From CAIOTO01 sp040389165 (GTDB taxonomy: Bacteria > Pseudomonadota > Alphaproteobacteria > Paracaedibacterales > CAIOTO01), in NCBI GenBank assembly GCA_040389165.1, contig JAZKAK010000047.1:1-5427 (forward strand): 5,427 bases of DNA, written 5' to 3'. Position 1 is the stretch's first letter. Each line of letters opens with the position of its first letter. Shown one piece after another: positions 1 to 4,682 of this stretch. The notes below the pieces were generated by a model, which saw nothing but the letters and a program-made list of their open reading frames with translations, searched no databases and was not told where the DNA came from. Position numbers and translations under genes: made by a program.

Positions 1-1
1 A

Positions 2-91
2 TGGCGGATGGGGTGAGATTCGAACTCACGGAGAGCTCACACCCTCGCCGGTTTTCAAGACCGGTGCCTTCAACCGCTCGGCCACCCATCC
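2..91 (-). tRNA. tRNA-Ser, anticodon UGA
   Basis: On the minus strand this folds as a complete class II tRNA that reads UCA codons. The 7-bp acceptor stem pairs GGATGGG (91-85) with CCCATCC (12-6). A discriminator G and an encoded CCA follow at 5-2. The T arm is GTGAG, TTCGAAT, CTCAC (29-13). The anticodon stem CCGGT/ACCGG encloses the loop CTTGAAA, with TGA at 57-55. The long variable arm between the anticodon and T stems is typical of serine tRNAs, as is the GGCCGAG run in the D arm. The 90-base length also fits. The gene lies downstream of petA on the same strand, 122 bases away, so it could be reached by read-through but more likely has its own promoter. Confidence 0.96.
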
Positions 92-122
92 ATTTTATAT
101 TTGTTACTATGCAAAAAAGTAC

Positions 123-142
123 AAAAAAGATCAAGCTTTTTT
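123..142 (-). terminator. weak A/T-rich hairpin followed by a T-run, possible petA terminator
   Basis: Read on the minus strand downstream of the petA stop, AAAAAAG and CTTTTTT pair as a 7-bp stem around the 6-base loop CTTGAT. A second run of six T lies a few bases further on (118-113). The position and T-tracts fit an intrinsic terminator, but the stem has only one G-C pair, so efficient termination is doubtful. The same bases read on the plus strand also end in T, so it could act in either direction. Confidence 0.3.
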
Positions 143-213
143 TGATGTTATGCAATTTAAGCTGTTTCTTATTGAATTGCTATACCCATTGCATACGCAA
201 AAGTGCGGCGATT

Positions 214-786
214 TTACCCAATACGCAGCGTTTTGTTATTATTGATGAATTGATACGACGGCACCTCAAGATTCTTAGGGGCAGGACCTCTCACGATACG
301 GCCTGAGCCATCATAGACAGATCCATGACATGCACACAACCAGCCACCATCAACACCATCGGCTTGCATCCCGCGTCGTTCATTCGGTACACATCCTAAA
401 TGCGTACATACACCTACAACCACGAGCCATGCAGGATTCTTTGCAAAACGTTCTTGATCTGTCTGTGGATCAGGTAATTCACGCAACGATGTTTTTTGTG
501 CAGTATCAATTTCAGCTTGCGTACGATGACGAATAAATACAGGCTTGCCGCGCCACATCACAACTTTGCTCGCACCTGGTTGAATATCAGATAATTCTAC
601 ATCAATTGACGCTTGCGCCAGTACATCTGCGGCTGGATTCATACTATTTATAAATGGAATCGCGACAGCACCAACGCCAATCGCCCCCACAGCAGAAGCC
701 GTTAACGTTAAAAAGTCGCGACGCGTTGTGCCGTCAGCTTTAGGTGCAGCTGCATCATGTTGTGCTGGGGAATCATCGGTCATCAT
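214..786 (-). CDS. petA: ubiquinol-cytochrome c reductase iron-sulfur subunit (Rieske protein)
   Basis: This is the Rieske [2Fe-2S] subunit of the cytochrome bc1 complex, which passes electrons from ubiquinol to cytochrome c1 at the periplasmic face of the inner membrane. Numbered from the ATG at 786 (190 residues), box I is CTHLGC (127-132) and box II is CACHGS (151-156). By family knowledge the cluster ligands are C127, H129, C151 and H154, and C132-C153 form the disulfide. S156 and Y158, which tune the redox potential, are present, as is the conserved GPAP loop (167-170). The N-terminus has a twin-arginine-like motif, TRRDFLTLT (21-29), and a hydrophobic segment at about 29-48 that serves as uncleaved Tat anchor. 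The frame can extend to a TTG at 795, but the two ATGs at 786 and 783 fit better: GGAA lies just upstream and suits the 783 ATG best. petB and petC, the usual downstream partners, are replaced by tRNA-Ser. Confidence 0.96.
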   Translation of the reverse strand: MMTDDSPAQHDAAAPKADGTTRRDFLTLTASAVGAIGVGAVAIPFINSMNPAADVLAQASIDVELSDIQPGASKVVMWRGKPVFIRHRTQAEIDTAQKTSLRELPDPQTDQERFAKNPAWLVVVGVCTHLGCVPNERRGMQADGVDGGWLCACHGSVYDGSGRIVRGPAPKNLEVPSYQFINNNKTLRIG

Positions 787-815
787 GTGTTCCAAGAAAT
801 AGAATAATTGCGTTC

Positions 816-844
816 ATTTTGAAGCGATGCACGACGAAAATCAA
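816..844 (-). promoter_or_regulatory. petA: candidate sigma70-type promoter for petA
   Basis: On the minus strand, TTGATT (844-839) and CAAAAT (821-816) are separated by exactly 17 bases. Each matches its consensus hexamer at four of six positions. Transcription would start near 809, leaving a leader of about 25 bases before the chosen petA start. This is pattern matching by eye. Confidence 0.3.
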
Positions 845-910
845 GTCTTTGCTAGAATTTAAGAGAAAAGACTCTTGGCGGCAAAACTTTCAATTCGCTC
901 ACACGCATGG

Positions 911-916
911 TATACT
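911..916 (+). promoter_or_regulatory. candidate -10 box for the 105-residue gene
   Basis: TATACT matches the -10 consensus at five of six positions and lies 34 bases before the ATG at 950. No convincing -35 hexamer is seen at 16-18 bases upstream (TTTCAA at 888 is weak). It would be the rightward half of a divergent promoter region shared with petA. Confidence 0.3.
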
Positions 917-949
917 TTCTCTCAAAAGATAACACATACGAATAACCCC

Positions 950-1267
950 ATGGCCATTCAGCAAAAAAGTCTTTTCGGCCAAGCCAGCATGCCTGTGGAA
1001 GCCGTAAAACCACAAAAACCAATAGCATCACCACGCGCGCCGCTGCCATCACTCGATCTAACGCACGGCTTTGATAATACAGAACTTAGTGCAGAAGCCG
1101 TTTTTTGGCATCGCCTAATCATCAATCAACAAATGCGCACTATCCAAGACCCAAAGTCTCGTCGTCGCTTTGTACGCGCAGTTTTGTCAGAAATGAAGAT
1201 TAAACAAGGCCGGTCTACGCCTTTGAATTTGATGCGGGATATGTTATTGATGAAGAATCTTGGATAA
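950..1267 (+). CDS. hypothetical protein, 105 residues
   Basis: I do not recognise this protein. It is small and probably cytosolic, with no signal peptide or membrane segment. Residues 1-40 look disordered and rich in Pro, Ala and Gln. Residues 47-105 look helical and basic, with EAVFWHRLIINQQ followed by a strongly basic patch at DPKSRRRFVRA and a C-terminal KIKQGRSTPLN...MRDMLLMKNLG, which could be a nucleic-acid or protein-binding helical domain. An upstream in-frame TTG at 875 would add 25 residues, but that extension is unlike the rest and overlaps the likely promoter, so the ATG at 950 is preferred. No clear Shine-Dalgarno sequence precedes it. Consistent codon use through the frame, and its position between two real genes, support that it is coding. 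It is divergent from petA and followed by repeat copy A. Confidence 0.7.
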   Translation: MAIQQKSLFGQASMPVEAVKPQKPIASPRAPLPSLDLTHGFDNTELSAEAVFWHRLIINQQMRTIQDPKSRRRFVRAVLSEMKIKQGRSTPLNLMRDMLLMKNLG

Positions 1268-1270
1268 TAT

Positions 1271-1400
1271 CAGTTTCACTAAGATTTGATTAGTACAGCC
1301 CTCTGCGATATCTGTGCTGCTCATTTACTGCAGTAAACTCCGCTGCTCGAATCTTGATGTCTTGCTACTCAAGCCTTATTAAAACGGGTTATATGCAGGG
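1271..1400 (+). repeat. structured intergenic repeat, copy A (core 1271-1367)
   Basis: This spacer is homologous to the one at 2734-2862. A hand alignment of 1271-1367 with 2734-2829 needs one 1-base gap and gives about 63 of 96 identities. Exact shared blocks include AGCCCTCT, CGATA, CGCT, ATCTT and GTCTTGCTA. Most differences in the 5' third are transitions. Its hairpin pairs 1291-1298 (TAGTACAG) with 1312-1319 (CTGTGCTG) around the loop CCCTCTGCGATAT. The other copy has paired changes in the stem and 11 of 13 identical loop bases. A perfect palindrome TTTACTGCAGTAAA (1324-1337) and a small stem CTTGA/TCAAG (1353-1373) occur only in this copy. It sits four bases after a stop codon and upstream of the permease gene, so it could act as a 3' element, a leader element or a separate RNA. 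Similarity fades after about 1385. Confidence 0.6.
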
Positions 1401-1421
1401 GAGAAAACGTGCACCCTGCGT
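1393..1421 (+). promoter_or_regulatory. hairpin in the permease leader enclosing a possible ribosome binding site
   Basis: ATGCAGGG (1393-1400) pairs with CCCTGCGT (1414-1421) over 8 pairs including one G-T, leaving a 13-base loop. The purine stretch GGGAG (1399-1403) and a GTG at 1409 lie in the 5' arm and loop. It lacks a T-run, so it is not an intrinsic terminator. It could control access to the small frame described at 1409 or affect permease expression. Confidence 0.35.
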
Positions 1422-1483
1422 TGGTTAGTCTCTCCTCGTCGTCCCTTTACAAGAACGGAATTATTTATGTTTTCATCCTTTGA
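1409..1483 (+). CDS. possible 24-residue leader peptide overlapping the permease start
   Basis: A GTG at 1409 is preceded by GGGAG with a 5-base spacer, a better ribosome binding site than the permease gene itself has. The frame runs 24 codons, includes a serine/leucine-rich stretch (SLSSSSL), and ends in TGA at 1483, 17 bases inside the permease gene in another frame. Such an overlap could couple translation of the two. It is very short and has no recognisable homology, so chance is a real alternative. Confidence 0.2.
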   Translation: MHPALVSLSSSSLYKNGIIYVFIL

Positions 1484-2702
1484 GCGTTTTGTCGCTTTTC
1501 GCTATTTGTTTTCCGCTCGCCGAGAAGGGTTTGTGTCCGTCATCGCATGGTTTTCATTCCTTGGCATTGCGCTTGGCGTTGCGACGTTGATTATCGTTAT
1601 GTCTGTCATGAATGGTTTTCGGCAAAATCTGTTTGGCGGACTTGTCGCTATGCGCGGTCATGTAACGATTCAATCGCCTGCGGGTGTATTGCCTGAAAAT
1701 AAAGATCAGTTATCACTTATACAAAGCGTCCCTGGCGTACGGTTGGCGTATCCTATGCTTGAACGTCAAGCGATTGCTATGGCTCGAAATCAAGCGAGTG
1801 GCGTTATTGTGCAAGGGTTGCCTCCTTATGCTATTACGGGTCGTGATCGCATTAAACTCATGCCTGAAACAGTCATAGAACACTTCAACGGCGATCATGT
1901 TATCATTGGCAGACGCATGGCAGAAACACTACACATTGATATAGGTGATAAAATCACCTTGCTAACGCAACAAGGCACGGCAACTGCATTTGGTAATATG
2001 CCTCGGCAAAAAACCTTTTTGGTCGCTGGATTTTTTCATGCAGATGTGGCGCAGTTTAATAAAAACTTTATTTTCATGCCACTCGAGACCGCACAAAGCT
2101 TCTTTAAAGCAAACGGTCAATTGTCACAAATTGATGTATTTTCAACGCATGATGATCTGGCTTCGAATTTAGCAAATGTCTTGCAGCATGCCCTGGGCGA
2201 TCAGGTGCACGCGCTCGATTGGCGACATGGGGACCTTAGTATTATGCATGCTGTTAAGATGGAACGTAATGTCATGTTTTTGATTTTAACGCTGATCATC
2301 TTAATTGCATCGTTCAATATCATTTCGGGACTCATCATGATGGTTAAGGATAAAACACGTGATATTGCGATTTTACGAACGATGGGTGCTACAAAAAACA
2401 CCATCTTACGGATTTTCTTTTTAACCGGCGCAAGCATTGGTGGAATTGGCACATTGCTGGGTGTTGCACTTGGTTTGTCATTTGCACTTAATATCGAGGG
2501 GATTAGGCAGTTCTTACAAAGCCTAACAGGCGTTGAAATGTTTTCCGAGGAAATCTATTTCCTGTCTACCTTACCCGCCAAAGTTGAGTTTGATGAAGTG
2601 CTGCGTATTGTTGCTATGGGTATTGGGCTTTCATTCTTAGCGACGCTGTATCCATCATGGCGCGCATCGAGCCTTGACCCGATTGAGGGGTTGAGGAGTT
2701 GA
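1467..2702 (+). CDS. lolC: lipoprotein-releasing ABC transporter permease, LolC/LolE family
   Basis: This is the membrane subunit of the LolCDE-type machine, which extracts mature lipoproteins from the inner membrane and hands them to LolA. It has 411 residues, the usual length for the family. The start FERFVAFRYLFSARREGFVSVIAWFS is a typical family signature. Membrane segments are predicted at about 22-48, 268-293, 314-345 and 378-396. The periplasmic MacB-like domain lies between the first two. The FtsX domain follows, with the cytoplasmic coupling region KDKTRDIAILRTMGATK (294-310) that contacts the ATPase LolD. The C-terminus YPSWRASSLDPIEGLRS is characteristic. GGA seven bases upstream serves as a modest ribosome binding site for the ATG. 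LolC and LolE cannot be told apart here, and many alphaproteobacteria have a single merged type. lolD, usually next to it, is absent, and the 3' end is duplicated at 4631-4670. Confidence 0.94.
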   Translation: MFSSFERFVAFRYLFSARREGFVSVIAWFSFLGIALGVATLIIVMSVMNGFRQNLFGGLVAMRGHVTIQSPAGVLPENKDQLSLIQSVPGVRLAYPMLERQAIAMARNQASGVIVQGLPPYAITGRDRIKLMPETVIEHFNGDHVIIGRRMAETLHIDIGDKITLLTQQGTATAFGNMPRQKTFLVAGFFHADVAQFNKNFIFMPLETAQSFFKANGQLSQIDVFSTHDDLASNLANVLQHALGDQVHALDWRHGDLSIMHAVKMERNVMFLILTLIILIASFNIISGLIMMVKDKTRDIAILRTMGATKNTILRIFFLTGASIGGIGTLLGVALGLSFALNIEGIRQFLQSLTGVEMFSEEIYFLSTLPAKVEFDEVLRIVAMGIGLSFLATLYPSWRASSLDPIEGLRS

Positions 2703-2710
2703 GGGGGTAG
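2663..2710 (+). repeat. direct repeat, copy 1 (3' end of the permease gene)
   Basis: Bases 2663-2696 are identical to 4631-4664, a 34-base exact match. With one 8-base indel the match continues to GTAG at 2710 and 4670. The segment encodes the last twelve permease residues and the stop. Its end is built of three tandem 8-mers, TTGAGGGG, TTGAGGAG and TTGAGGGG (2683-2706), where copy 2 has two. The flanking DNA on both sides is unrelated between copies, so the edges are sharp. Confidence 0.9.
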
Positions 2711-2733
2711 TGCCAGCTGAGGGATAGGAATAC

Positions 2734-2862
2734 CAATTTCATTGACGTTTAGTTAACGCAGCCCTCTTCGATAACTGCGTTATTCGTGTGCAAGTGGGAA
2801 CGACGCTATTTGCATCTTCTGTCTTGCTATCTAATCATTTCTGAAAACAGTATAAATAGAGG
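2734..2862 (+). repeat. structured intergenic repeat, copy B (core 2734-2829)
   Basis: Copy B of the element at 1271-1400. Its hairpin pairs 2754-2761 (TAACGCAG) with 2775-2782 (CTGCGTTA), 8 Watson-Crick pairs, around the loop CCCTCTTCGATAA. Relative to copy A two stem pairs change on both sides (A-T to G-C, G-C to A-T) and two G-T pairs become Watson-Crick. This is the pattern expected of a conserved fold. The loop CCTCT (2763-2767) is complementary to AGAGG at 2858-2862, which sits before a small frame, so a long-range contact is conceivable. The copy lies within the bracketed insert, 31 bases after the permease stop. Confidence 0.6.
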
Positions 2863-2871
2863 TTAATACAA

Positions 2872-2913
2872 ATGGGTAAACCTGCCACAAATGCTGCTGA
2901 TTTACCCAAGTGA
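2872..2913 (+). CDS. possible 13-residue peptide MGKPATNAADLPK under a hairpin
   Basis: ATG at 2872 follows AGAGG (2858-2862) with a 9-base spacer and is read for 13 codons to TGA. The frame coincides with a perfect 8-bp inverted repeat: TGGGTAAA at 2873-2880 pairs with TTTACCCA at 2901-2908 around a 20-base loop. The hairpin would cover the start codon. A frame this short arises easily by chance. It is listed because copy A has a comparable site-hairpin-frame arrangement. Confidence 0.15.
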   Translation: MGKPATNAADLPK

Positions 2914-3037
2914 GTTGATTTAGTAAGTTGAAGTGCCCATCAACACAAATGAGCACGCATCCTTAACGTCGATAGGTTTAGGATCTCCTTATGAAGACAG
3001 TGAGAGCCTGTGCGTATTATGCATTAGGTGTGCAGTC

Positions 3038-3055
3038 ATAGTCTTAACCGACTAT
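3038..3055 (-). terminator. hairpin at the Nudix stop codon
   Basis: ATAGTC (3038-3043) and GACTAT (3050-3055) form a 6-bp stem with a 6-base loop that spans the TAG stop of the Nudix gene on the minus strand. No T-run follows, so it is at best a partial or factor-dependent terminator, or an mRNA end-protecting stem. Confidence 0.25.
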
Positions 3056-4455
3056 CTCCGTGAAGTTAACTCGTTGAAAGGCGCGTCCGTAGCAGCAGCT
3101 GAGGCTGAGGAAGAAGCAGATGGCGACGAATGGCGAAGATGGTGATATCTCTGAATTGCGTCCTTCAATTCACGTTGTATAGGCTGACGATTAACTGCTT
3201 CCTGTAATTCATTCATGCTAAGGCGTGAATCTCTGTAAGATTTATATACTCTGTCACTTCCTGTCAAGTATCGACGTTTGTCGGGATGATGTGTAAAGAA
3301 ATCAACAAGTGCTTTTGTAAACATTTTACCGTGACTTGCAAACATGCTGCCTTCTGCATCTGGCATCACATAATTAGAAAGAACATAGCGAATATCTAAA
3401 AACAACACTTTTGAAACTTCATGCCCATCAAATAGACTAGATACAGTTTTGATATAATTCTTCAATTCGTGAATATTGTTGAAATGCAAGTGATAAAAAT
3501 GACTTGTTGTCCAAGCATTTCGTGTTGTTCTTGCTTCACCAGACACAACATCTGACGATACAAGTTTGGCCAAATTGGATCTAATGATTCTATCACTATC
3601 AAGCAAAAGGCCTGTCTCTTCACCAAGTTCTTTTATGATTGAACCAAGTGGATCAACTTGCGTTTTATCGATATCATGCATGCCGCCAGGGAAAGAGAGC
3701 TGCGCAGGCGCACCATCTGACTTTTTAGTAGCTCTTTCGTTTCTTTGAATAAAGAGAGCATATATTTTGCCATTTAATTCCAATGTTATTAATGGATCAA
3801 CAGCTGGGTTTTCACCAAAGAAGAAATAAAACCCACGACCTGACAAATTTAAATCTTTACCAACAGGATACGGATTAATTGGACGACCAAGATTGTCAAA
3901 AATTAATTCAATTGGATTGCCATTAAGTTGAGGTACAACTTTGGGATTCCAAAACCAAATATTTTCGTATGTGATTCCTTTTTCACGTACTAAGGCTATA
4001 GCTTGCTCATTCTCCATTAGCCTGCCGCCTAATTCATTTCGATAGCGTATATTAAGCCATTCAATAACCGCAGGGCGCAGTATGCTCATGCTTTCGTCTG
4101 TGTAAAGACTTAAGGAAGCATGAGGTAAATCTGCTGGCATAGCTTGCCTTAAAGGGTCGAGAGGATTAACTTGCATGTTTTTAGCAAGGTTCCTTGGACT
4201 AAAGCCATCATTATTTGTCGACGGAAGTGCAATATCATAATTAATTGGTTCACCATCCACACTTTTAGCTGGGTACCCTGTCCATCCTGGAGGTGTTTGT
4301 CCCATTCCTGCAAAATCAACAGTGGTCATTGGCGCTTCAGGCCGGCTTAATTGATTCTCTATAAATTCTTTTACACCCGCATGCCCTTGCTGAGCCGAAC
4401 TCAGCAACACAGCGCTCACACCAAGCGCTTGTGAAATTTTTTTAAACGTACTCAT
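3052..4455 (-). CDS. predicted exported Nudix hydrolase, NUDT9-like (ADP-ribose pyrophosphatase type)
   Basis: A 467-residue protein with a likely Sec signal peptide: basic MSTFKK, hydrophobic core about 8-21, and cleavage after GHA at 26. Residues 27-180 are unrecognised. From 188 on, the order of motifs follows human NUDT9 and the TRPM2 NUDT9-H domain: GRPINP (190-195), SGRG (205-208), FGENPAVDPLIT (213-224), PGGM (256-259), the Nudix box (257-283), and ARTTRNAWTTS (308-318). NUDT9 cleaves ADP-ribose to AMP and ribose-5-phosphate. The box is unusual: the catalytic core KELGEETGL (275-283) keeps the metal-binding glutamates E276, E279 and E280. However, Arg is Lys, the upstream Glu is missing, and the loop after GG is three residues longer than in NUDT9. 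Residues 443-457 are a Ser/Ala tract. Activity is plausible and the substrate is inferred. Export suggests action outside the cytoplasm, possibly on host nucleotides. The gene lies inside the repeat-bracketed segment, pointing against its neighbours' direction of evolution as an acquired gene. Confidence 0.83.
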   Translation of the reverse strand: MSTFKKISQALGVSAVLLSSAQQGHAGVKEFIENQLSRPEAPMTTVDFAGMGQTPPGWTGYPAKSVDGEPINYDIALPSTNNDGFSPRNLAKNMQVNPLDPLRQAMPADLPHASLSLYTDESMSILRPAVIEWLNIRYRNELGGRLMENEQAIALVREKGITYENIWFWNPKVVPQLNGNPIELIFDNLGRPINPYPVGKDLNLSGRGFYFFFGENPAVDPLITLELNGKIYALFIQRNERATKKSDGAPAQLSFPGGMHDIDKTQVDPLGSIIKELGEETGLLLDSDRIIRSNLAKLVSSDVVSGEARTTRNAWTTSHFYHLHFNNIHELKNYIKTVSSLFDGHEVSKVLFLDIRYVLSNYVMPDAEGSMFASHGKMFTKALVDFFTHHPDKRRYLTGSDRVYKSYRDSRLSMNELQEAVNRQPIQRELKDAIQRYHHLRHSSPSASSSASAAATDAPFNELTSRR

Positions 4456-4481
4456 TATGTATACTCACTTTCTTTTGTAAG

Positions 4482-4487
4482 ATTGTA
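4482..4487 (-). promoter_or_regulatory. candidate -10 box for the Nudix gene
   Basis: TACAAT on the minus strand matches five of six -10 bases and lies 27 bases before the ATG at 4455. No good -35 hexamer is found at the expected distance (TTAGTC at 4510-4505 is poor), so an activator or a different sigma factor is possible. The ATG is preceded by the purine-rich AAAGTGAG about 8 bases upstream, a weak ribosome binding site. Confidence 0.3.
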
Positions 4488-4495
4488 AATTGACC

Positions 4496-4590
4496 TAACA
4501 ATTCGACTAACGTTCTTGGATTTGACTCTTTTCGCCCTGAATAGATCAAGTTGAACGGGCCATCTTATCATTTAAACGATTAACAATTCG
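4496..4590. repeat. paired 10-base repeats upstream of the Nudix gene
   Basis: TAACAATTCG occurs at 4496-4505 and 4581-4590, in the same orientation and 85 bases apart. Each is followed within two or three bases by TAACG or AACG. The first copy touches the proposed -35 region of the Nudix promoter, so the pair could be regulator-binding sites. The AT-rich composition makes chance possible. Confidence 0.3.
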
Positions 4591-4630
4591 TTAACGACAT
4601 TGCACGGTAGCTTCTTTAAAAATACAGGCA

Positions 4631-4670
4631 CGCATCGAGCCTTGACCCGATTGAGGGGTTGAGGGGGTAG
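4631..4670 (+). repeat. direct repeat, copy 2 (orphan permease 3' end)
   Basis: This 40-base segment matches 2663-2710 with one 8-base deletion. In the permease frame it reads ASSLDPIEGLRG and TAG, a coherent family C-terminus, but no permease sequence precedes it. It carries two tandem TTGAGGGG units (4651-4666). It ends 12 bases before the carbonic anhydrase stop codon. It may be the original 3' end of the permease gene, displaced by the insertion. Confidence 0.88.
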
Positions 4671-4682
4671 AAAATGCATCTA

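Larger units (their letters stand above)
2703..3051. other. 349-base convergent spacer between the permease and Nudix genes
   Basis: This gap holds the tail of direct repeat copy 1 (to 2710), structured repeat copy B (2734-2862), and a hairpin over a tiny frame (2872-2913). A further small stem GTTGAT/ATCAAC pairs 2914-2919 with 2939-2944. From about 2945 to 3037 I see no gene, repeat or clear signal. No hairpin with a strong T-run is present for either converging gene. Confidence 0.6.
2663..4670. mobile_element. putative insertion carrying the Nudix gene, bounded by direct repeats
   Basis: Two copies of the permease 3' end bracket 1,920 bases (2711-4630). The bracketed DNA starts TGCCAG and ends CAGGCA, which is a 4-base terminal inverted repeat, or five of six. 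Copy 2 lies 13 bases from the carbonic anhydrase stop on the opposite strand. Deleting one repeat plus the insert would therefore restore a compact convergent gene pair with an intact permease. Duplicated gene 3' ends are the usual mark of site-specific integration by tyrosine recombinases, but no recombinase is present. The segment would have to be a passenger moved in trans, an eroded element, or the result of an unequal-recombination event. The segment includes structured repeat copy B and the exported Nudix gene. Confidence 0.42.

Noticed and set aside
787..795. TTG start extending petA by three codons
   Set aside because: Two ATGs follow immediately at 786 and 783, with a better-placed GGAA. 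The added residues bring no motif.
844..873. Inverted repeat AGTCTTT/AAAGACT as a terminator
   Set aside because: It lies upstream of both divergent genes, where no transcript needs to end, and has no T-run.
907..945. 12-codon ATG frame just before the 105-residue gene
   Set aside because: Its start overlaps the proposed -10 box and it has no ribosome binding site. Most likely chance.
875..949. TTG start extending the 105-residue gene by 25 codons
   Set aside because: The extension has no ribosome site, is unlike the rest of the protein, and covers the TATACT box likely to be the promoter.
1324..1337. Perfect 14-base palindrome TTTACTGCAGTAAA as an operator
   Set aside because: It is not kept in repeat copy B, and no promoter element is near, so it is recorded only as part of copy A.
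2933..3145. 70-codon plus-strand frame overlapping the Nudix 3' end
   Set aside because: It is antisense to the Ser/Ala-coding tail of the Nudix gene, has no ribosome site, and its Ala/Glu-rich end is the complement of that low-complexity tract.
4631..4670. Copy 2 as a remnant of a second, degraded permease gene
   Set aside because: Similarity stops sharply at both edges with no permease sequence upstream, so a duplicated end fits better than a decayed gene.
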